DNA from: Pseudomonas sp. RC10
GTDB taxonomy: Bacteria; Pseudomonadota; Gammaproteobacteria; Pseudomonadales; Pseudomonadaceae
Assembly (NCBI RefSeq): GCF_038397775.1
Contig: NZ_CP151650.1
Span: 5,394,001-5,458,000, forward strand
Reading direction: 5' to 3'
DNA: 64,000 bases
Made by a program: the position numbers and the translations under genes. The notes under the pieces were generated by a model. That model had not been told where the DNA came from, made no database searches, and saw only the letters and a program-made list of their open reading frames with translations. This document shows, one piece after another, positions 50,151 to 61,997 of the stretch (positions within the stretch are counted from its first letter, which is position 1; every line of letters begins with the position of its first letter).

Positions 50151-51098
50151 TCAGATGCCGTAGCTCATCAGGCGGTCGTAGCGACGCGCCAACAGTTCAT
50201 CCGCATTGAATTTCTTGAGCATGGCCAACTGGCTGCTCAACGCTTCGCGGATGGAAGCCGAAGCCGCCGCCGGATCACGGTGCGCGCCACCCAGTGGCTC
50301 GTTGATGACCTTGTCGACGATGCCCAGGCCTTTGAGGCGCTCAGCGGTGATGCCCATCGCTTCGGCAGCGTCTGGCGCTTTTTCTGCGGTTTTCCACAGA
50401 ATCGACGCGCAGCCTTCCGGCGAAATCACCGCGTAAGTGGAGTATTGCAGCATGTTCAGTTGATCGCACACGCCAATGGCCAGTGCACCGCCCGAACCGC
50501 CCTCACCGATCACAGTCGCGATGATCGGCGTCTTCAGACGCGCCATGACACGCAGGTTCCACGCAATCGCTTCGCTCTGGTTGCGCTCTTCAGCGTCGAT
50601 GCCAGGGTAAGCGCCCGGCGTGTCGATGAAGGTCAGAATCGGCATCTTGAAGCGCTCGGCCATTTCCATCAGGCGGCACGCTTTACGGTAGCCTTCAGGA
50701 CGCGGCATGCCGAAGTTGCGGCGTACTTTTTCGCGCACTTCGCGGCCTTTTTGATGACCGATCACCATGACAGGCTGGTCGTCCAGACGGGCGATACCGC
50801 CCACGATGGCCGCGTCGTCGGAGAAGTGGCGGTCGCCGTGCAGCTCGTCGAACTCGGTGAAAATGTGTTCGATGTAGTCCAGGGTGTACGGACGACGCGG
50901 ATGACGCGCCATGCGCGCGATCTGCCAACTGGTCAGGTTGCCGAAAATGCTTTCGGTGAGCGTGCTGCTCTTCTCTTGCAGTCGAGAGATTTCATCGCCG
51001 ATGTTCAGCGAGTTGTCATTGCCTACCAGTCGCAGCTCTTCAATTTTGGCTTGCAGGTCAGCAATCGGCTGTTCGAAATCCAGAAAATTCGGGTTCAT
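50151..51098 (-). CDS. accA: Acetyl-CoA carboxylase carboxyltransferase subunit alpha
   Basis: This 315-residue subunit pairs with AccD to transfer the carboxyl group from biotin to acetyl-CoA, the first step of fatty acid synthesis. Recognised by [49 protein letters not shown] and [15 protein letters not shown]. The ATG at 51098 ([12 protein letters not shown]) fits the family N-terminus. It lies between dnaE and tilS. Confidence 0.98.
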   Translation of the reverse strand: MNPNFLDFEQPIADLQAKIEELRLVGNDNSLNIGDEISRLQEKSSTLTESIFGNLTSWQIARMARHPRRPYTLDYIEHIFTEFDELHGDRHFSDDAAIVGGIARLDDQPVMVIGHQKGREVREKVRRNFGMPRPEGYRKACRLMEMAERFKMPILTFIDTPGAYPGIDAEERNQSEAIAWNLRVMARLKTPIIATVIGEGGSGGALAIGVCDQLNMLQYSTYAVISPEGCASILWKTAEKAPDAAEAMGITAERLKGLGIVDKVINEPLGGAHRDPAAASASIREALSSQLAMLKKFNADELLARRYDRLMSYGI

Positions 51099-51223
51099 AG
51101 GCATCCGTCTTGGGTCGACGGCCAAGAGGCCGGCCGGTTGATCCGTAAACGCCATACCTTAAAGGATGTGGCGTGTAGGGGTCGAGGTTAAAAGTGTCGA
51201 GCTTAAAAATTCGGGTATCAGCG

Positions 51224-54200
51224 TTATCGATACTGCAGGAAGACGTTCTCTCGTCCGAACTGGTCACGCAGCGCCTGAATCAGGCTGTCTGCGGGATCGA
51301 TTCGCCACGCTTCGCCAAACTGTAATAGCGCCCGGGCCTCCTGCCCGGTGTAGTCGAGCGTGATCGGGCACGCTCCCCGGTGCTTCTTGCACAGGTCGCC
51401 CAGCCAGCGTAGACGATCGCCTTTCAGCGCCTCGCTGCGCACGGTCAGGCGCAAACTCTCAGCCAGACCGGTCCGCGCTTCTTCGAGACTCATCACCCGC
51501 TTGGCTCGCAAACGCAGGCCACCGGAGAAGTCATCGGAACTGACCTCACCTTCCACCACCACCATCGCGTCTGTCTGCAACAGCGACTGAGCGGCCTGGA
51601 AAGAATCCGCGAACAACGACGCTTCGATGCGGCCAGAGCGGTCATCCAGGGTGATAAACCCCATCTTGTCGCCCTTTTTGTTTTTCATCACACGCAAGGC
51701 GATGATCAGACCGGCGACGGTCTGGGTGTCCCGGGCCGGTTTCAAGTCAACGATCCGCTGGCGGGCGAAGCGACGAATCTCACCTTCGTACTCGTCGATC
51801 GGGTGCCCCGTCAGGTACAGGCCCAGGGTTTCCTTCTCTCCGCGCAAACGCTCTTTGAGAGTGACCTCTTTGGCCCCACGATGGTTCGCATAAACATCGG
51901 CATCGGGCTCGACGAACAGCCCGCCAAACAGATCGGCATGGCCACTGTCGTGACTGCGCGCGGTCTGTTCGGCCGATTGAATCGCACCTTCCAGCGAGGC
52001 GAGCAACACACCGCGATTGCGGTCGATGTTGGCTTGATACTGTTTAGGGTCGTCGTAGAAAAACGGCCCCAACCGGTCCAGCGCGCCACTGCTGATCAGC
52101 CCGCCCAGCGTGCGTTTGTTGACCCGTTTGAGGTCGATGCGCGCGCAGAAATCGAAAAGGTCCTTGAACGGCCCGGCCTGACGCGCTTCGGTAATCGCCT
52201 CGACCGGCCCCTCGCCCACGCCTTTGATCGCGCCCAGGCCGTACACGATGCGGCCTTCGTCATTCACGGTGAATTTGAATTCGGAGTTGTTCACGTCCGG
52301 CGCATCGAGGCGCAGCTTCATGGTCCGCACTTCCTCGATCAAGGTCACCACCTTGTCGGTGTTGTGCATGTCCGCCGAGAGCACGGCCGCCATGAACGGC
52401 GCCGGGTAATGCTTCTTCAGCCACGCCGTCTGGTACGAGACGAGCCCGTACGCAGCAGAGTGGGATTTGTTAAACCCGTAACCGGCGAATTTTTCCACCA
52501 GGTCGAAAATGTTACCGGCCAGATCCGGCTCGATATTGTTGGTCTTGCAGCCTTCGATGAAGCCGCCGCGCTGCTTGGCCATCTCCTCGGGCTTTTTCTT
52601 ACCCATGGCCCGACGCAGCATGTCGGCCTCGCCGAGGGTGTAACCCGCCATGACCTGAGCAATCTGCATCACCTGTTCCTGATACAGGATGATGCCGTAC
52701 GTTGGCAGCAGCACGGGCTTGAGCCCTTCGTACTGGTAATCGACGTGCGGGTAAGACAGCTCGGCGCGACCGTGCTTGCGGTTGATAAAGTCGTCCACCA
52801 TGCCCGACTGCAGCGGGCCCGGGCGGAACAGTGCCACCAGTGCGATAAGGTCTTCCAGGCAGTCGGGCTTGAGCTTCTTGATCAGCTCTTTCATGCCACG
52901 GGATTCAAGCTGGAAGACCGCCGTGGTTTCGGCTTTTTGCAGCAGATCGTAGGTCGGGGCGTCATCCAGCGGGATGAAGGCGATGTCGAGCGGGTCCTCG
53001 CCGACCTTGGCGCGGTCGCGGTTGATCGTTTTCATCGCCCAGTCGATGATCGTCAGCGTTCGCAGACCCAAGAAGTCGAACTTCACCAGACCCGCGGCCT
53101 CGACATCGTCCTTGTCGTACTGGGTGACCAGGCCGCCGCCTTCCTCATCACAATAGATCGCCGCGAAGTCGGTCAGTTTGGTCGGCGCGATGACCACACC
53201 ACCGGCGTGCTTGCCGACGTTACGCACAACGCCTTCGAGCTTGCGCGCCATTTCCCAGATTTCAGCCCCTTCCTCGTCGGTCTTGAGGAAGTCCCGCAGG
53301 ATTTCTTCCTGCTCATAGGCCTTTTCCAGGGTCATGCCGACTTCGAACGGGATCATCTTCGACAGGCGATCCGCCAGACCGAAGGATTTCCCCTGAGCCC
53401 GCGCCACGTCCCGCACCACCGCCTTCGCCGCCATCGAGCCGAACGTAATGATCTGGCTCACCGCGTTGCGGCCGTATTTCTCGGCCACGTATTCGATCAC
53501 CCGGTCGCGCCCGTCCATGCAGAAGTCGACGTCGAAGTCCGGCATCGAAACCCGTTCAGGGTTAAGAAAACGTTCGAAGAGCAGGTCATATTCCAGCGGA
53601 TCGAGGTCGGTGATCTTCTGTACGTAAGCCACCAGCGAGCCGGCACCCGACCCACGGCCCGGGCCGACCGGCACGCCGTTGTTCTTGGCCCACTGGATAA
53701 AGTCCATAACGATCAGGAAGTAACCGGGGAACCCCATCTGGATGATGATATCCAGCTCGAAATTCAACCGGTCGACGTACTCCTGCCGCTTGGCTTCGTA
53801 GTTGGGTGTGGTTTCCCTCGGCCACAGCACGGCCAAGCGCTCTTCAAGGCCTTCGAAAGACACCTTGCGGAAGTATTCGTCGATGGTCAGGCCGTCTGGA
53901 ATCGGGAAGTTGGGCAAGAAGTGCTTGCCCAACCGCACCTCGATATTGCAACGCTGGGCGATTTCCACGGTGTTCTGCAGCGCGTCGGGCAGGTCGCTGA
54001 AAAGCTCGGCCATTTCTGCGGCGCTTTTGAGGTATTGCTGATCGCTATAGTTGTGCGAGCGGCGCGGATCGTCCAGCGCCCGGCCTTCGCCGATACACAC
54101 GCGGGTTTCGTGGGCTTCGAAATCTTCCTGCTTGATGAAGCGAACATCGTTGGTCGCCACCAGCGGCACACCGTGGCGATCGGCAAGGGCGACGGCAGCG

Positions 54201-54745
54201 TGCAGGTGCTCTTCGTCATTGACGCGGTTGGTCCGTTGAATCTCGATGTAGAAACGATCCGGAAAGACCGACACCCACTCCTTGAGCAACTCGTCTGCCT
54301 CGGCCGGGTTGCCGCCGAGCAGCGCCATGCCGATCTCACCTTCCTTGGCCGCCGACAGCGCAATCAGCCCTTCATGGGCCTCAGCGACCCACTCGCGCTC
54401 GATGATCACCACGCCGTTGCGCTGACCATGCATGAAACCGCGGGAAATCAGCTCGGTGAGATTCAGGTAGCCCTTGGGGTTCATCACCAACAGGCTCAAG
54501 CGGCTGAGGGGCGCATCCTTGTCACGACCTGCCAACCAGATGTCGGCGCCGCAGATCGGCTTGATGCCAGCGCCCATGGCGGCCTTGTAGAACTTGACCA
54601 GCGAGCACAGGTTGTTCTGATCGGTCACTGCCACCGCAGGCATGCTCAGGCCGGTCAACGCCTTGACCAGCGGCTTTACCCGCACCAGCCCGTCGACCAG
54701 AGAATATTCGGTGTGCATGCGCAGATGAACGAAAGAAGCCGACAT
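51224..54745 (-). CDS. dnaE: DNA polymerase III subunit alpha
   Basis: This 1173-residue replicative polymerase subunit has an N-terminal PHP domain ([17 protein letters not shown], residues 5-21), the polymerase active site with [19 protein letters not shown] (the catalytic PDxDxDF), the fingers and tandem HhH region ([27 protein letters not shown]), and a C-terminal OB fold ([26 protein letters not shown]). Length matches gammaproteobacterial DnaE. A terminator separates it from rnhB. Confidence 0.99.
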   Translation of the reverse strand: MSASFVHLRMHTEYSLVDGLVRVKPLVKALTGLSMPAVAVTDQNNLCSLVKFYKAAMGAGIKPICGADIWLAGRDKDAPLSRLSLLVMNPKGYLNLTELISRGFMHGQRNGVVIIEREWVAEAHEGLIALSAAKEGEIGMALLGGNPAEADELLKEWVSVFPDRFYIEIQRTNRVNDEEHLHAAVALADRHGVPLVATNDVRFIKQEDFEAHETRVCIGEGRALDDPRRSHNYSDQQYLKSAAEMAELFSDLPDALQNTVEIAQRCNIEVRLGKHFLPNFPIPDGLTIDEYFRKVSFEGLEERLAVLWPRETTPNYEAKRQEYVDRLNFELDIIIQMGFPGYFLIVMDFIQWAKNNGVPVGPGRGSGAGSLVAYVQKITDLDPLEYDLLFERFLNPERVSMPDFDVDFCMDGRDRVIEYVAEKYGRNAVSQIITFGSMAAKAVVRDVARAQGKSFGLADRLSKMIPFEVGMTLEKAYEQEEILRDFLKTDEEGAEIWEMARKLEGVVRNVGKHAGGVVIAPTKLTDFAAIYCDEEGGGLVTQYDKDDVEAAGLVKFDFLGLRTLTIIDWAMKTINRDRAKVGEDPLDIAFIPLDDAPTYDLLQKAETTAVFQLESRGMKELIKKLKPDCLEDLIALVALFRPGPLQSGMVDDFINRKHGRAELSYPHVDYQYEGLKPVLLPTYGIILYQEQVMQIAQVMAGYTLGEADMLRRAMGKKKPEEMAKQRGGFIEGCKTNNIEPDLAGNIFDLVEKFAGYGFNKSHSAAYGLVSYQTAWLKKHYPAPFMAAVLSADMHNTDKVVTLIEEVRTMKLRLDAPDVNNSEFKFTVNDEGRIVYGLGAIKGVGEGPVEAITEARQAGPFKDLFDFCARIDLKRVNKRTLGGLISSGALDRLGPFFYDDPKQYQANIDRNRGVLLASLEGAIQSAEQTARSHDSGHADLFGGLFVEPDADVYANHRGAKEVTLKERLRGEKETLGLYLTGHPIDEYEGEIRRFARQRIVDLKPARDTQTVAGLIIALRVMKNKKGDKMGFITLDDRSGRIEASLFADSFQAAQSLLQTDAMVVVEGEVSSDDFSGGLRLRAKRVMSLEEARTGLAESLRLTVRSEALKGDRLRWLGDLCKKHRGACPITLDYTGQEARALLQFGEAWRIDPADSLIQALRDQFGRENVFLQYR

Positions 54746-54773
54746 GGTTGATCCTATAGCGCGCAGAAAACAA

Positions 54774-54793
54774 AGGCCGGATTGTACCGGCCT
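54774..54793 (-). terminator. Terminator between rnhB and dnaE
   Basis: On the minus strand AGGCCGG-TACAAT-CCGGCCT is followed by TTGTTTTC. It ends the lpxB-rnhB transcript 23 bases after the rnhB stop. Confidence 0.65.
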
Positions 54794-54816
54794 CTCATGA
54801 AAACATCAGCCCGCGA

Positions 54817-55473
54817 TCAGGTAAACGGCAGCGAGGTAAAGCCGGTGGAGATCATCATCTCCCGCGCTTCATACGCCGCACGGACCGGGGCGAAGGAGCG
54901 GCGGTGGATCGGCGTCGGCCCTAACCGGGCCAGCGCTTCCAGGTGAACCGGCGTCGGGTAGCCCTTGTGGCCACCAATGCCGTAACCCGGATAGATCAGT
55001 TCCATGGCAGCCATCTCCCGGTCGCGGCTGACCTTGGCCAGGATCGACGCCGCAGCGATGGCAGGGACCTGGGCATCACCCTGAATCACCGGGGCACTCG
55101 GCACCGAGAGTTGCGGGCAACGGTTACCGTCTATCAGCGCCAGTTTCGGCGTAATCAGCAGGCCCTCGACCGCACGCTTCATGGCCAGCATGGTGGCGTG
55201 CAGAATGTTCAGCTCGTCGATTTCTTCGACTTCGGCCCGTGCGATATGCCAGCACAGCGCCTTTTCGCAGATCTCGTCGAACAGCTTTTCGCGCTTGGCT
55301 TCGGTGAGCTTTTTCGAGTCGTTAAGACCCAGGATGGGGCGACTGGGGTCAAGAATCACCGCAGCCGTTACCACAGCGCCGCACAGCGGGCCACGGCCCA
55401 CCTCATCGACACCGGCGACCAGATCCTCGACCAGGTTGAAATCCAGACCCATTTGCATTGTTCGAGCGCTCAT
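54817..55473 (-). CDS. rnhB: Ribonuclease HII
   Basis: This 218-residue RNase HII removes ribonucleotides from DNA. The catalytic signature [13 protein letters not shown] (with the Asp-Glu pair) is near residue 20, [13 protein letters not shown] follows, and the third acidic residues are in ALIDGNRCP and [11 protein letters not shown]. It overlaps the lpxB stop by four bases (ATGA), as in many gammaproteobacteria. Confidence 0.97.
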   Translation of the reverse strand: MSARTMQMGLDFNLVEDLVAGVDEVGRGPLCGAVVTAAVILDPSRPILGLNDSKKLTEAKREKLFDEICEKALCWHIARAEVEEIDELNILHATMLAMKRAVEGLLITPKLALIDGNRCPQLSVPSAPVIQGDAQVPAIAAASILAKVSRDREMAAMELIYPGYGIGGHKGYPTPVHLEALARLGPTPIHRRSFAPVRAAYEAREMMISTGFTSLPFT

Positions 55474-56606
55474 CGTGAAGGCGACGGGCCAATCAGGTCC
55501 AGGACCGCTTCGGCGGCTTGATTGGACGCGTCGCGACGCAAGGTGCGGTGAATGGCGTCAAAGCCGACGGTCTGCTCCGCGCCGTTGTCGAGCAACGGCA
55601 GCAGGGTGTTGGCCAGGGCATCGGCGGTCGCCGCGTCCTGCAAAAGCTCCGGAACCAGCAAACGCTGGGCCAACAGATTCGGCAGCGACACGTACGGACT
55701 CTTCACCATCCGCTTGAGTATCCAGTAGGTCAGCGGCGCCAGACGATAGGCAACCACCATCGGTCGTTTGTACAGCAGCGCTTCCAGCGTGGCGGTGCCC
55801 GATGCGATCAACACGGCATCGCAGGCAGCCAACGCGACATGGGAGCGGCCGTCGAGCAAGGTCAGCGGCAGATCGCGGCCTTGCAATAATTGTTCGATTT
55901 GCGCGCGGCGTTGCGGGCTGGCGCAGGGCAGCACGAAACGAATGTTCGGTCGCTGGGCGAGCAGCCGTTCGGCGGTGTCGAAAAACAGCGCGCCCAGTCG
56001 GCCCACCTCCCCGCCACGGCTGCCCGGCATCAACGCCACGACAGGCCCGTCACCCAGCCCCAGCTCAGCCCGAGCGGCCTGGCGATCTGCTTCAAGGGGG
56101 ATGGTATCGGCGAGTGGATGGCCGACGAAACGCACCGGCACGCCCTTTTCTTCATAGAAACGCGCTTCGAACGGCAACAACGTCAACATCAGGTCGCAGC
56201 CTTCGCGGATCTTCAGGACACGCTTCTGCCGCCACGCCCACACGGACGGGCTGACGTAGTGCACGGTCTTGATCCCGGCCTGACGCAGTTTGAGTTCGAT
56301 ATTGAGGGTGAAGTCCGGAGCGTCGATCCCGATGAATACATCGGGTTTCTCATCGATCAAGGTCTGGATCAACAGCTTGCGACGGGCCAGCAACTCCTTG
56401 AGACGTCCAAGGACTTCCACCAGCCCCATGACCGACAGGCGCTCCATGGGGAAGTAGGATGCCATGCCCTCGGCTTCCATGAGCGGGCCGCCGACGCCGA
56501 TGAACTGTGCATCAGGATGACGCGCCTTGATGGCACGCATCAGACCCGAACCCAGGATGTCGCCCGAGGCTTCACCGGCGACCAGCGCGATCCGCAAGGC
56601 CCCCAT
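55470..56606 (-). CDS. lpxB: Lipid-A-disaccharide synthase
   Basis: This 378-residue GT-B glycosyltransferase joins UDP-diacylglucosamine and lipid X to the lipid A disaccharide. Recognised by [16 protein letters not shown] at the N-terminus, [27 protein letters not shown] and [20 protein letters not shown] near the C-terminus. It follows lpxA by two bases. Confidence 0.98.
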   Translation of the reverse strand: MGALRIALVAGEASGDILGSGLMRAIKARHPDAQFIGVGGPLMEAEGMASYFPMERLSVMGLVEVLGRLKELLARRKLLIQTLIDEKPDVFIGIDAPDFTLNIELKLRQAGIKTVHYVSPSVWAWRQKRVLKIREGCDLMLTLLPFEARFYEEKGVPVRFVGHPLADTIPLEADRQAARAELGLGDGPVVALMPGSRGGEVGRLGALFFDTAERLLAQRPNIRFVLPCASPQRRAQIEQLLQGRDLPLTLLDGRSHVALAACDAVLIASGTATLEALLYKRPMVVAYRLAPLTYWILKRMVKSPYVSLPNLLAQRLLVPELLQDAATADALANTLLPLLDNGAEQTVGFDAIHRTLRRDASNQAAEAVLDLIGPSPSR

Positions 56607-56608
56607 GA

Positions 56609-57385
56609 TTAACGGGTGATGCCGCGGGTCGAGTTCTGGATGGACTCAAGAAACAGCGCGACTTCCGGGAACTGCGCCGCCGGTTCAGACAGCTCGACCA
56701 CCGCCTGTTCGACCGTCAGCCCTTGACGATAGACCGTCTTGTAGGCGCGACGCAGGGCATGGATCGAGTCTTCCGAGAAACCACGACGACGCATGCCTTC
56801 GAAGTTCATGCTGCGGGCTTCTGCCGGGTTGCCGAACACGGTAACGAACGCCGGGACGTCCTTGCCAATCGCCGTGCCCATGCCGGAAAAGCTGTGGGCG
56901 CCGATGTGGCAATACTGATGAACCAAGGTGAACCCGGAGAGGATCGCCCAGTCAGCCACATGCACATGGCCGGCCAGCGCCGTGTTGTTGACCAGGATGC
57001 AATGGTTGCCGATGACGCTGTCATGACCGATATGCGCATAGGCCATGATCAGGTTGTTATCGCCAATCGTGGTTTCGGCGCGGTCCTGAATGGTGCCACG
57101 GTGAATCGTGACGCCTTCGCGTATCACGTTGTTGTCACCGATGACCAGACGCGTGGCTTCGCCCTTGTACTTGAGGTCAGGCGTGTCCTCACCTACCGAA
57201 GAAAACTGGTAGATGTGGTTGTGCTTACCGATGATGGTCGGACCACGCAGAATCACGTGCGGACCTATCACCGTGCCCTCGCCAATTTCCACACCGGGTC
57301 CGACGATCGACCACGGGCCGACCTCCACGTTGTCGGCCAGCACGGCCGTCGGATCGATGATTGCGCGAGGGTCAATCAAACTCAT
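56609..57385 (-). CDS. lpxA: UDP-N-acetylglucosamine O-acyltransferase
   Basis: This 258-residue enzyme makes the first acylation in lipid A synthesis. Left-handed beta-helix hexapeptide repeats fill residues about 1-180 (for example [20 protein letters not shown]), with the catalytic histidine in [14 protein letters not shown]. The C-terminal alpha-helical region is intact. It overlaps fabZ by four bases (ATGA). Confidence 0.98.
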   Translation of the reverse strand: MSLIDPRAIIDPTAVLADNVEVGPWSIVGPGVEIGEGTVIGPHVILRGPTIIGKHNHIYQFSSVGEDTPDLKYKGEATRLVIGDNNVIREGVTIHRGTIQDRAETTIGDNNLIMAYAHIGHDSVIGNHCILVNNTALAGHVHVADWAILSGFTLVHQYCHIGAHSFSGMGTAIGKDVPAFVTVFGNPAEARSMNFEGMRRRGFSEDSIHALRRAYKTVYRQGLTVEQAVVELSEPAAQFPEVALFLESIQNSTRGITR

Positions 57386-57822
57386 AGTTTACGTTCCGCA
57401 CAGATGATTTCTGCGGAGCATACCGGCTTGCCGTCTACCGACGCCTGGCATTCGAACTTCCAGATCTGGCGCTTGCAGCTCAGAAATTTGGCTTCAAGAA
57501 TCAATTGGTCGCCCGGCAGCACCGGCTGGCGGAAGCGCAGCTTGTCGGAGCCCACGAAGTAATACAGGGTGCCGTCAGCAGGCTTCACGTCAAGCATCTT
57601 GAAACCCAGGATGCCCGCGGCCTGAGCCATTGCTTCGATGATCAGCACGCCCGGCATGATTGGATGCGCAGGAAAGTGCCCATTGAAGAAGGGCTCGTTG
57701 ATGCTGACATTCTTATAGGCACGAATGAGCTTATTCTCAACATCCAGCTTCACCACACGATCCACCAGCAGGAACGGGTAACGGTGGGGCAGATATTCGC
57801 GAATTTCGTTGATGTCCATCAT
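57382..57822 (-). CDS. fabZ: 3-hydroxyacyl-ACP dehydratase FabZ
   Basis: This 146-residue hot-dog-fold dehydratase acts in fatty acid elongation. The catalytic His49 is in [16 protein letters not shown], with Glu63 in IIEAMAQ. A second in-frame ATG is the next codon and may be the actual start. It sits between lpxD and lpxA, so fatty acid and lipid A synthesis share a transcript. Confidence 0.98.
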   Translation of the reverse strand: MMDINEIREYLPHRYPFLLVDRVVKLDVENKLIRAYKNVSINEPFFNGHFPAHPIMPGVLIIEAMAQAAGILGFKMLDVKPADGTLYYFVGSDKLRFRQPVLPGDQLILEAKFLSCKRQIWKFECQASVDGKPVCSAEIICAERKL

Positions 57823-57934
57823 TTCGAGAGGAAGCCTGTAGTAAAGATTGGGAGTGCGCGACGAATGCGCGGCACTCCTCTAGCAAATCAAGGAGGCAGT
57901 TTATCGGCTTTGCACACTTGATAAGAAAAAAGTA

Positions 57935-58990
57935 TCAGCCATCAGATGACGCATTACCGCCTGAGGTCACTGCCTCGACAATCTTTTCTAGCTGCTGCAG
58001 TCGGCGGGACATGTCGTCGAGCTGGCGAATACGTGCCGCACTCTTGCGCCATTCGGCAGCGGGCTGCATCGCGGTCCCCGAAGAATAAGAACCCGGCTCG
58101 GTGATCGAACGGGTGACCATGGTCATGCCCGTGATGAAAACGCCGTCGCAAATTTCAATGTGCCCGACCAGTCCGACACCGCCGGCGAGCATACAGTGTT
58201 TGCCGATCTTCGCACTGCCGGAAATGCCAACGCAGGCCGCCATTGCCGTGTGATCGCCCACCTGTACGTTGTGGGCGATCTGAATCTGGTTATCCAGCTT
58301 CACACCGTTGCCGATGCGCGTATCGTCCATGGCGCCGCGGTCAATGGCGGTGTTCACGCCAATCTCCACGTCGTCGCCGATGGTCACGCCACCAATCTGG
58401 GCGATCTTCTGCCACACGCCTTTCTCGTTGGCGAAGCCAAAGCCCTCTCCACCCAGTACGGCACCGGACTGAATCACCACGCGCTGGCCGATCCGCACAT
58501 CGTGATACAGCGTCACGCGCGGTGCCAGCCAGCCGCCTTCGCCGATGACACTGCGGGCACCAATGTAGCAATGAGCACCAAGGGTCACACCGGCAGCGAT
58601 GCATGCACCGCTTTCGATGACGACATACGGGCCCACGCTGGCATTCGGATCGACCACTGCGTCAGCAGCGACGATAGCGGTCGGATGAATACCGGCAGCA
58701 GCCTTCGGCTTGGGATCGAACAGGTGGGAGATTCGTGCGTACGCCAGGTAGGGGTCGGCGATCAACAGTGCATCTCCCGCGTAACCTTCGGCATCAGCGG
58801 GCTTGAGTAGCACGGCTGCGGCGTGGGAGGTTGCGAGGAATTTTCGATACTGAGGATTGGCCAGAAAGCTGACCTGGCCGGGCCCCGCCTCCTGCAAGGT
58901 GGCCAGTCCGGTGATTTGCTTGTCCGCCGGGCCACGTAGCGTGGCACCGAGGAACTCGGCCAGATGGCCGAGCGTGATAGTCGCGGTCAT
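57935..58990 (-). CDS. lpxD: UDP-3-O-acylglucosamine N-acyltransferase
   Basis: This 351-residue enzyme adds the N-linked 3-hydroxyacyl chain in lipid A synthesis. The N-terminal uridine-binding domain (about 1-100) is followed by hexapeptide repeats (about 105-310), with the catalytic histidine in [13 protein letters not shown] short C-terminal helix follows. It starts four bases after the ompH gene ends. Confidence 0.97.
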   Translation of the reverse strand: MTATITLGHLAEFLGATLRGPADKQITGLATLQEAGPGQVSFLANPQYRKFLATSHAAAVLLKPADAEGYAGDALLIADPYLAYARISHLFDPKPKAAAGIHPTAIVAADAVVDPNASVGPYVVIESGACIAAGVTLGAHCYIGARSVIGEGGWLAPRVTLYHDVRIGQRVVIQSGAVLGGEGFGFANEKGVWQKIAQIGGVTIGDDVEIGVNTAIDRGAMDDTRIGNGVKLDNQIQIAHNVQVGDHTAMAACVGISGSAKIGKHCMLAGGVGLVGHIEICDGVFITGMTMVTRSITEPGSYSSGTAMQPAAEWRKSAARIRQLDDMSRRLQQLEKIVEAVTSGGNASSDG

Positions 58991-58994
58991 GAAT

Positions 58995-59498
58995 TTACTT
59001 CAGCTGGTTCATGCGCTCGATGACCTGGCGAGTGACGTCGTATTGTGGCTTGACGTCAATCACGGCACCGCGCTCGAACACCAGATCGTAACCGCCTTTC
59101 TTGATCACTTCTTCAACAGCCGAGTCCAGCTTGGGCTTCAGTTGCTTGAGCATGTCACGGTCAGCGACGGCTTTGGCTTCGTTCAGCTCCTTGGACTGGA
59201 ACTGGAAGTCACGGGCTTTCTGTTTGAAGTCCAGTTCCAGCTTCTCGCGCTCAGGCTGGGCCATCTTGTCGCCACCGGCGACCAGACGGTCCTGGATGCC
59301 TTTGGCGCTGCTTTCCAGGGCTTTCAGCTTGGTCAGTTGCGGGCCGAATTTCTTTTCAGCGTCGACTGCATACTTCTTGGCAGCATCTGACTCAAGCAGC
59401 GCCATCTGATAGTTCAGAACAGCGATCTTCATGTCTGCGAATGCCGGGCCGGCGACCAGTACGGTTGCCAGCAGTGCCAATTGGGTCAACTTACGCAC
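58995..59498 (-). CDS. ompH: Periplasmic chaperone Skp/OmpH
   Basis: This 167-residue periplasmic chaperone holds unfolded outer membrane proteins for the Bam complex. The signal peptide [21 protein letters not shown] (cleavage near residue 21) precedes [15 protein letters not shown] and a long charged coiled coil, followed by the C-terminal [22 protein letters not shown]. It lies directly after bamA, the standard order. Confidence 0.96.
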   Translation of the reverse strand: MRKLTQLALLATVLVAGPAFADMKIAVLNYQMALLESDAAKKYAVDAEKKFGPQLTKLKALESSAKGIQDRLVAGGDKMAQPEREKLELDFKQKARDFQFQSKELNEAKAVADRDMLKQLKPKLDSAVEEVIKKGGYDLVFERGAVIDVKPQYDVTRQVIERMNQLK

Positions 59499-59544
59499 GT
59501 TGTAACTCCTACAGAATCCGTTGTCGTGATCAGTGATCAGACCC

Positions 59545-61923
59545 TTAGAAGGTCTGACCGAGAGAGAATTGGAAGACCTGGGTTTCGGTGTTGTCGTCTG
59601 GCTTCTTGACCGGCATCGCCAGCGCGAAACTCAATGGGCCCAGCGCGGTAACCCAGGTCACGCCAACACCGACCGAACTGGCCAGACCGGACAGGTCAGG
59701 GCCGTTACATTCGACTTTTTCGCCGTCAACCGTGAACTTCGTGGAACCGCAGTTGGTGCTGAATACGTTACCCACGTCCCAGAACAGCGAGGTCCGCAGA
59801 GAGCGCTGATCCTTGATGAACGGCAGTGGAAACAGGATTTCGGCACCGCCGGTGATCAATACGTTACCACCGAACGGCAGTGGATCCTGATCCGGGTCTT
59901 GCGCCGTCCCTTTCGCGGTATTGAGCTTACTCGGCGTACTACGAGGTCCCAAGGTGCTGTCCTTGAAGCCCCGAACCGAGTTGAAACCACCCGCGTAGTA
60001 GTTCTCGTAGAACGGCAGACCGGACGTCGAACCGTAGCCGTCACCGTAACCCAACTCCGAGTGCAGACGCAGCGTGGTGTTGGTGGTGATCGGGTGGAAC
60101 AACTGACCACGGTAATCAATCTTGTAGAACGACAGGTCACTGCCCGGAATCGTGGTTTCCAGGGTCAGGCTCTGGGAATGGCCACGGGTCGGCAGTGTGC
60201 CTTTGTTCAGGGTCGATTCGGACCAGCCCACGGAAGCCTTGAAGTTGGTGAAGTTGTCGCCTTCTTTTTCCAGGAAATCGAAAATCTCGTCAACCGTGTA
60301 AGTACCGGTGTTGATTTCGTCTTTCTGTACCGACAAACCGAAGTTCAGACGCGAGGTTTCGCTGATCGGGTAGCCCATGTTGATACCGGCACCCAGGCTG
60401 TCCACCGAGTAGCTCGCCACGTCGACATCGAGGTCGTCGTAGTTGGTCTTGCGGTAGAACGCGCTGTAACCCAGGCTCACACCGTCCGGCGTGAAATACG
60501 GGTCGACGTAGCTGAAGTTGTAGCGGGTCTGGTATTCACTTTTGGTCAGACCAATGCTGACCTTGTTACCGGTACCCAGGAAGTTGTTCTGGCTGATCGA
60601 ACCACCCAGAATCAGACCCGCGCTTTGCGCGAAGCCCACACTGGCGGTGATCGAACCCGACGCCTGCTCTTCCACGGCGTAGTTGACGTCAACCTGATCG
60701 TCAGTGCCCGGCACTGCAGGGGTCTCGACGTTGACTTCCTTGAAGAAGCCCAAGCGGTCCAGACGGGTCTTGGACTGGTCGATCAGGTAAGTGGAAGCCC
60801 AACCGCCTTCCATCTGACGCATTTCGCGACGCAGTACATCGTCCGCTGTCTTCGTGTTGCCACGGAAGTTGATGCGGTTCACGTAAGCCCGTTTGCCTGG
60901 ATCGACGGCGAACGTGATGTCCACGGTGTGGTCTTCATCATTCGGGGTAGGCACACCGTTAACGTTGGCGAAGGTATAGCCTTCGTTACCCAGACGACGG
61001 GTAATCAGCTCGGACGTGGTGGTCATCACCTTGCGGGAGAACACTTGACCTGGCTTGACCAGCAGCAGCGACTTCACCTGATCTTCAGGCACTTTGAGGT
61101 CACCGTTCAGCTTGACCGACTTGACGCTGTACTTCTCGCCTTCATGAATGTTGACGGTGATGTACACGCTTTTCTTGTCAGGGGTGATCGACACCTGAGT
61201 CGAGGCGATATCCATGTTGATATAGCCGCGGTCGAGGTAGTAGGAACGCAGACGCTCCAGGTCACCGGACAGCTTTTCACGGGCGTACTTGTCGTCGTTC
61301 TTGAAGAACGAAAGCCAGTTGGTGGTCTTCAGCTCGAAGAGGTCGGTCAGGTCTTCTTCTTTGAAAACGGAGTTGCCGACGACGTTGATGTGCTGGATCG
61401 CGGCAACGGCGCCTTCATTGATGTTGATCTTCAGGCCGACGCGGTTGCGCGGCTGGGAAACGACTTCAGTGGCGACTTCTGCCGAGTAACGGCCTTGAGC
61501 CACGTACTGACGCTGCAGTTCGTTACGGACACCTTCGAGGGTTGCACGCTGGAAGATTTCGCCTTCCGCCAGACCCGATTGCTTGAGGCCCTTCATCAAG
61601 TCTTCGGTGGTGATCGCCTTGTTGCCTTCGATCTCGATGCTCGCAACCGACGGGCGCTCAACCACGGAGATGACCAGAACGTTACCGTCTCGGCCCAACT
61701 GGATGTCCTGGAAGAACCCGGTTTTGAACAACGCACGCGTGGCGTCGACCAGACGTGCGTCATCGGCCTGTTCACCCACGTTCAACGGCAACGCGCCAAA
61801 GACACTGCCAGCGGACACCCGCTGCAGGCCGTTGACACGGATATCGGAGATAGTGAAGGACTCGGCGTGAACTTCGGCGATCATCAGTACGGCAAGAACC
61901 GCAGTTAGCAGCAGACGTTTCAT
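59545..61923 (-). CDS. bamA: Outer membrane protein assembly factor BamA
   Basis: This 792-residue outer membrane insertase has a signal peptide (MKRLLLTAVLAVLMIAEVHA), which fixes the start at 61923. Five POTRA domains follow (about 22-420; the first begins FTISDIRVNGLQRVSAG), then a 16-stranded barrel ending with QVFQFSLGQTF, whose C-terminal aromatic residue fits the Bam signal. The barrel contains GGFNSVRGFKDSTLGP, the conserved L6 VRGF motif. It lies between rseP and ompH, with a weak terminator upstream. Confidence 0.98.
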   Translation of the reverse strand: MKRLLLTAVLAVLMIAEVHAESFTISDIRVNGLQRVSAGSVFGALPLNVGEQADDARLVDATRALFKTGFFQDIQLGRDGNVLVISVVERPSVASIEIEGNKAITTEDLMKGLKQSGLAEGEIFQRATLEGVRNELQRQYVAQGRYSAEVATEVVSQPRNRVGLKININEGAVAAIQHINVVGNSVFKEEDLTDLFELKTTNWLSFFKNDDKYAREKLSGDLERLRSYYLDRGYINMDIASTQVSITPDKKSVYITVNIHEGEKYSVKSVKLNGDLKVPEDQVKSLLLVKPGQVFSRKVMTTTSELITRRLGNEGYTFANVNGVPTPNDEDHTVDITFAVDPGKRAYVNRINFRGNTKTADDVLRREMRQMEGGWASTYLIDQSKTRLDRLGFFKEVNVETPAVPGTDDQVDVNYAVEEQASGSITASVGFAQSAGLILGGSISQNNFLGTGNKVSIGLTKSEYQTRYNFSYVDPYFTPDGVSLGYSAFYRKTNYDDLDVDVASYSVDSLGAGINMGYPISETSRLNFGLSVQKDEINTGTYTVDEIFDFLEKEGDNFTNFKASVGWSESTLNKGTLPTRGHSQSLTLETTIPGSDLSFYKIDYRGQLFHPITTNTTLRLHSELGYGDGYGSTSGLPFYENYYAGGFNSVRGFKDSTLGPRSTPSKLNTAKGTAQDPDQDPLPFGGNVLITGGAEILFPLPFIKDQRSLRTSLFWDVGNVFSTNCGSTKFTVDGEKVECNGPDLSGLASSVGVGVTWVTALGPLSFALAMPVKKPDDNTETQVFQFSLGQTF

Positions 61924-61958
61924 GAAGTCCTTTCTTATTCCAACTGGCAATAAACAAA

Positions 61959-61977
61959 CTGCCGCAAAATGCGGCAG
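61959..61977 (-). terminator. Terminator between rseP and bamA
   Basis: CTGCCGCA-AAA-TGCGGCAG is an 8-bp stem. On the minus strand it is followed by TTTGTTTATT. It may attenuate rseP readthrough into bamA. Confidence 0.6.
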
Positions 61978-61997
61978 ATTCACAATTCGGCGTAGCT

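Noticed and set aside
51803..54751. A very long open frame on the plus strand opposite dnaE
   Set aside because: It is the antisense shadow of a highly conserved gene in GC-rich DNA, has no recognisable domain, and its composition is what reverse-complemented codons give.
59533..61908. A long plus-strand open frame opposite bamA
   Set aside because: Antisense shadow of bamA; no domain, signal peptide or ribosome binding site.
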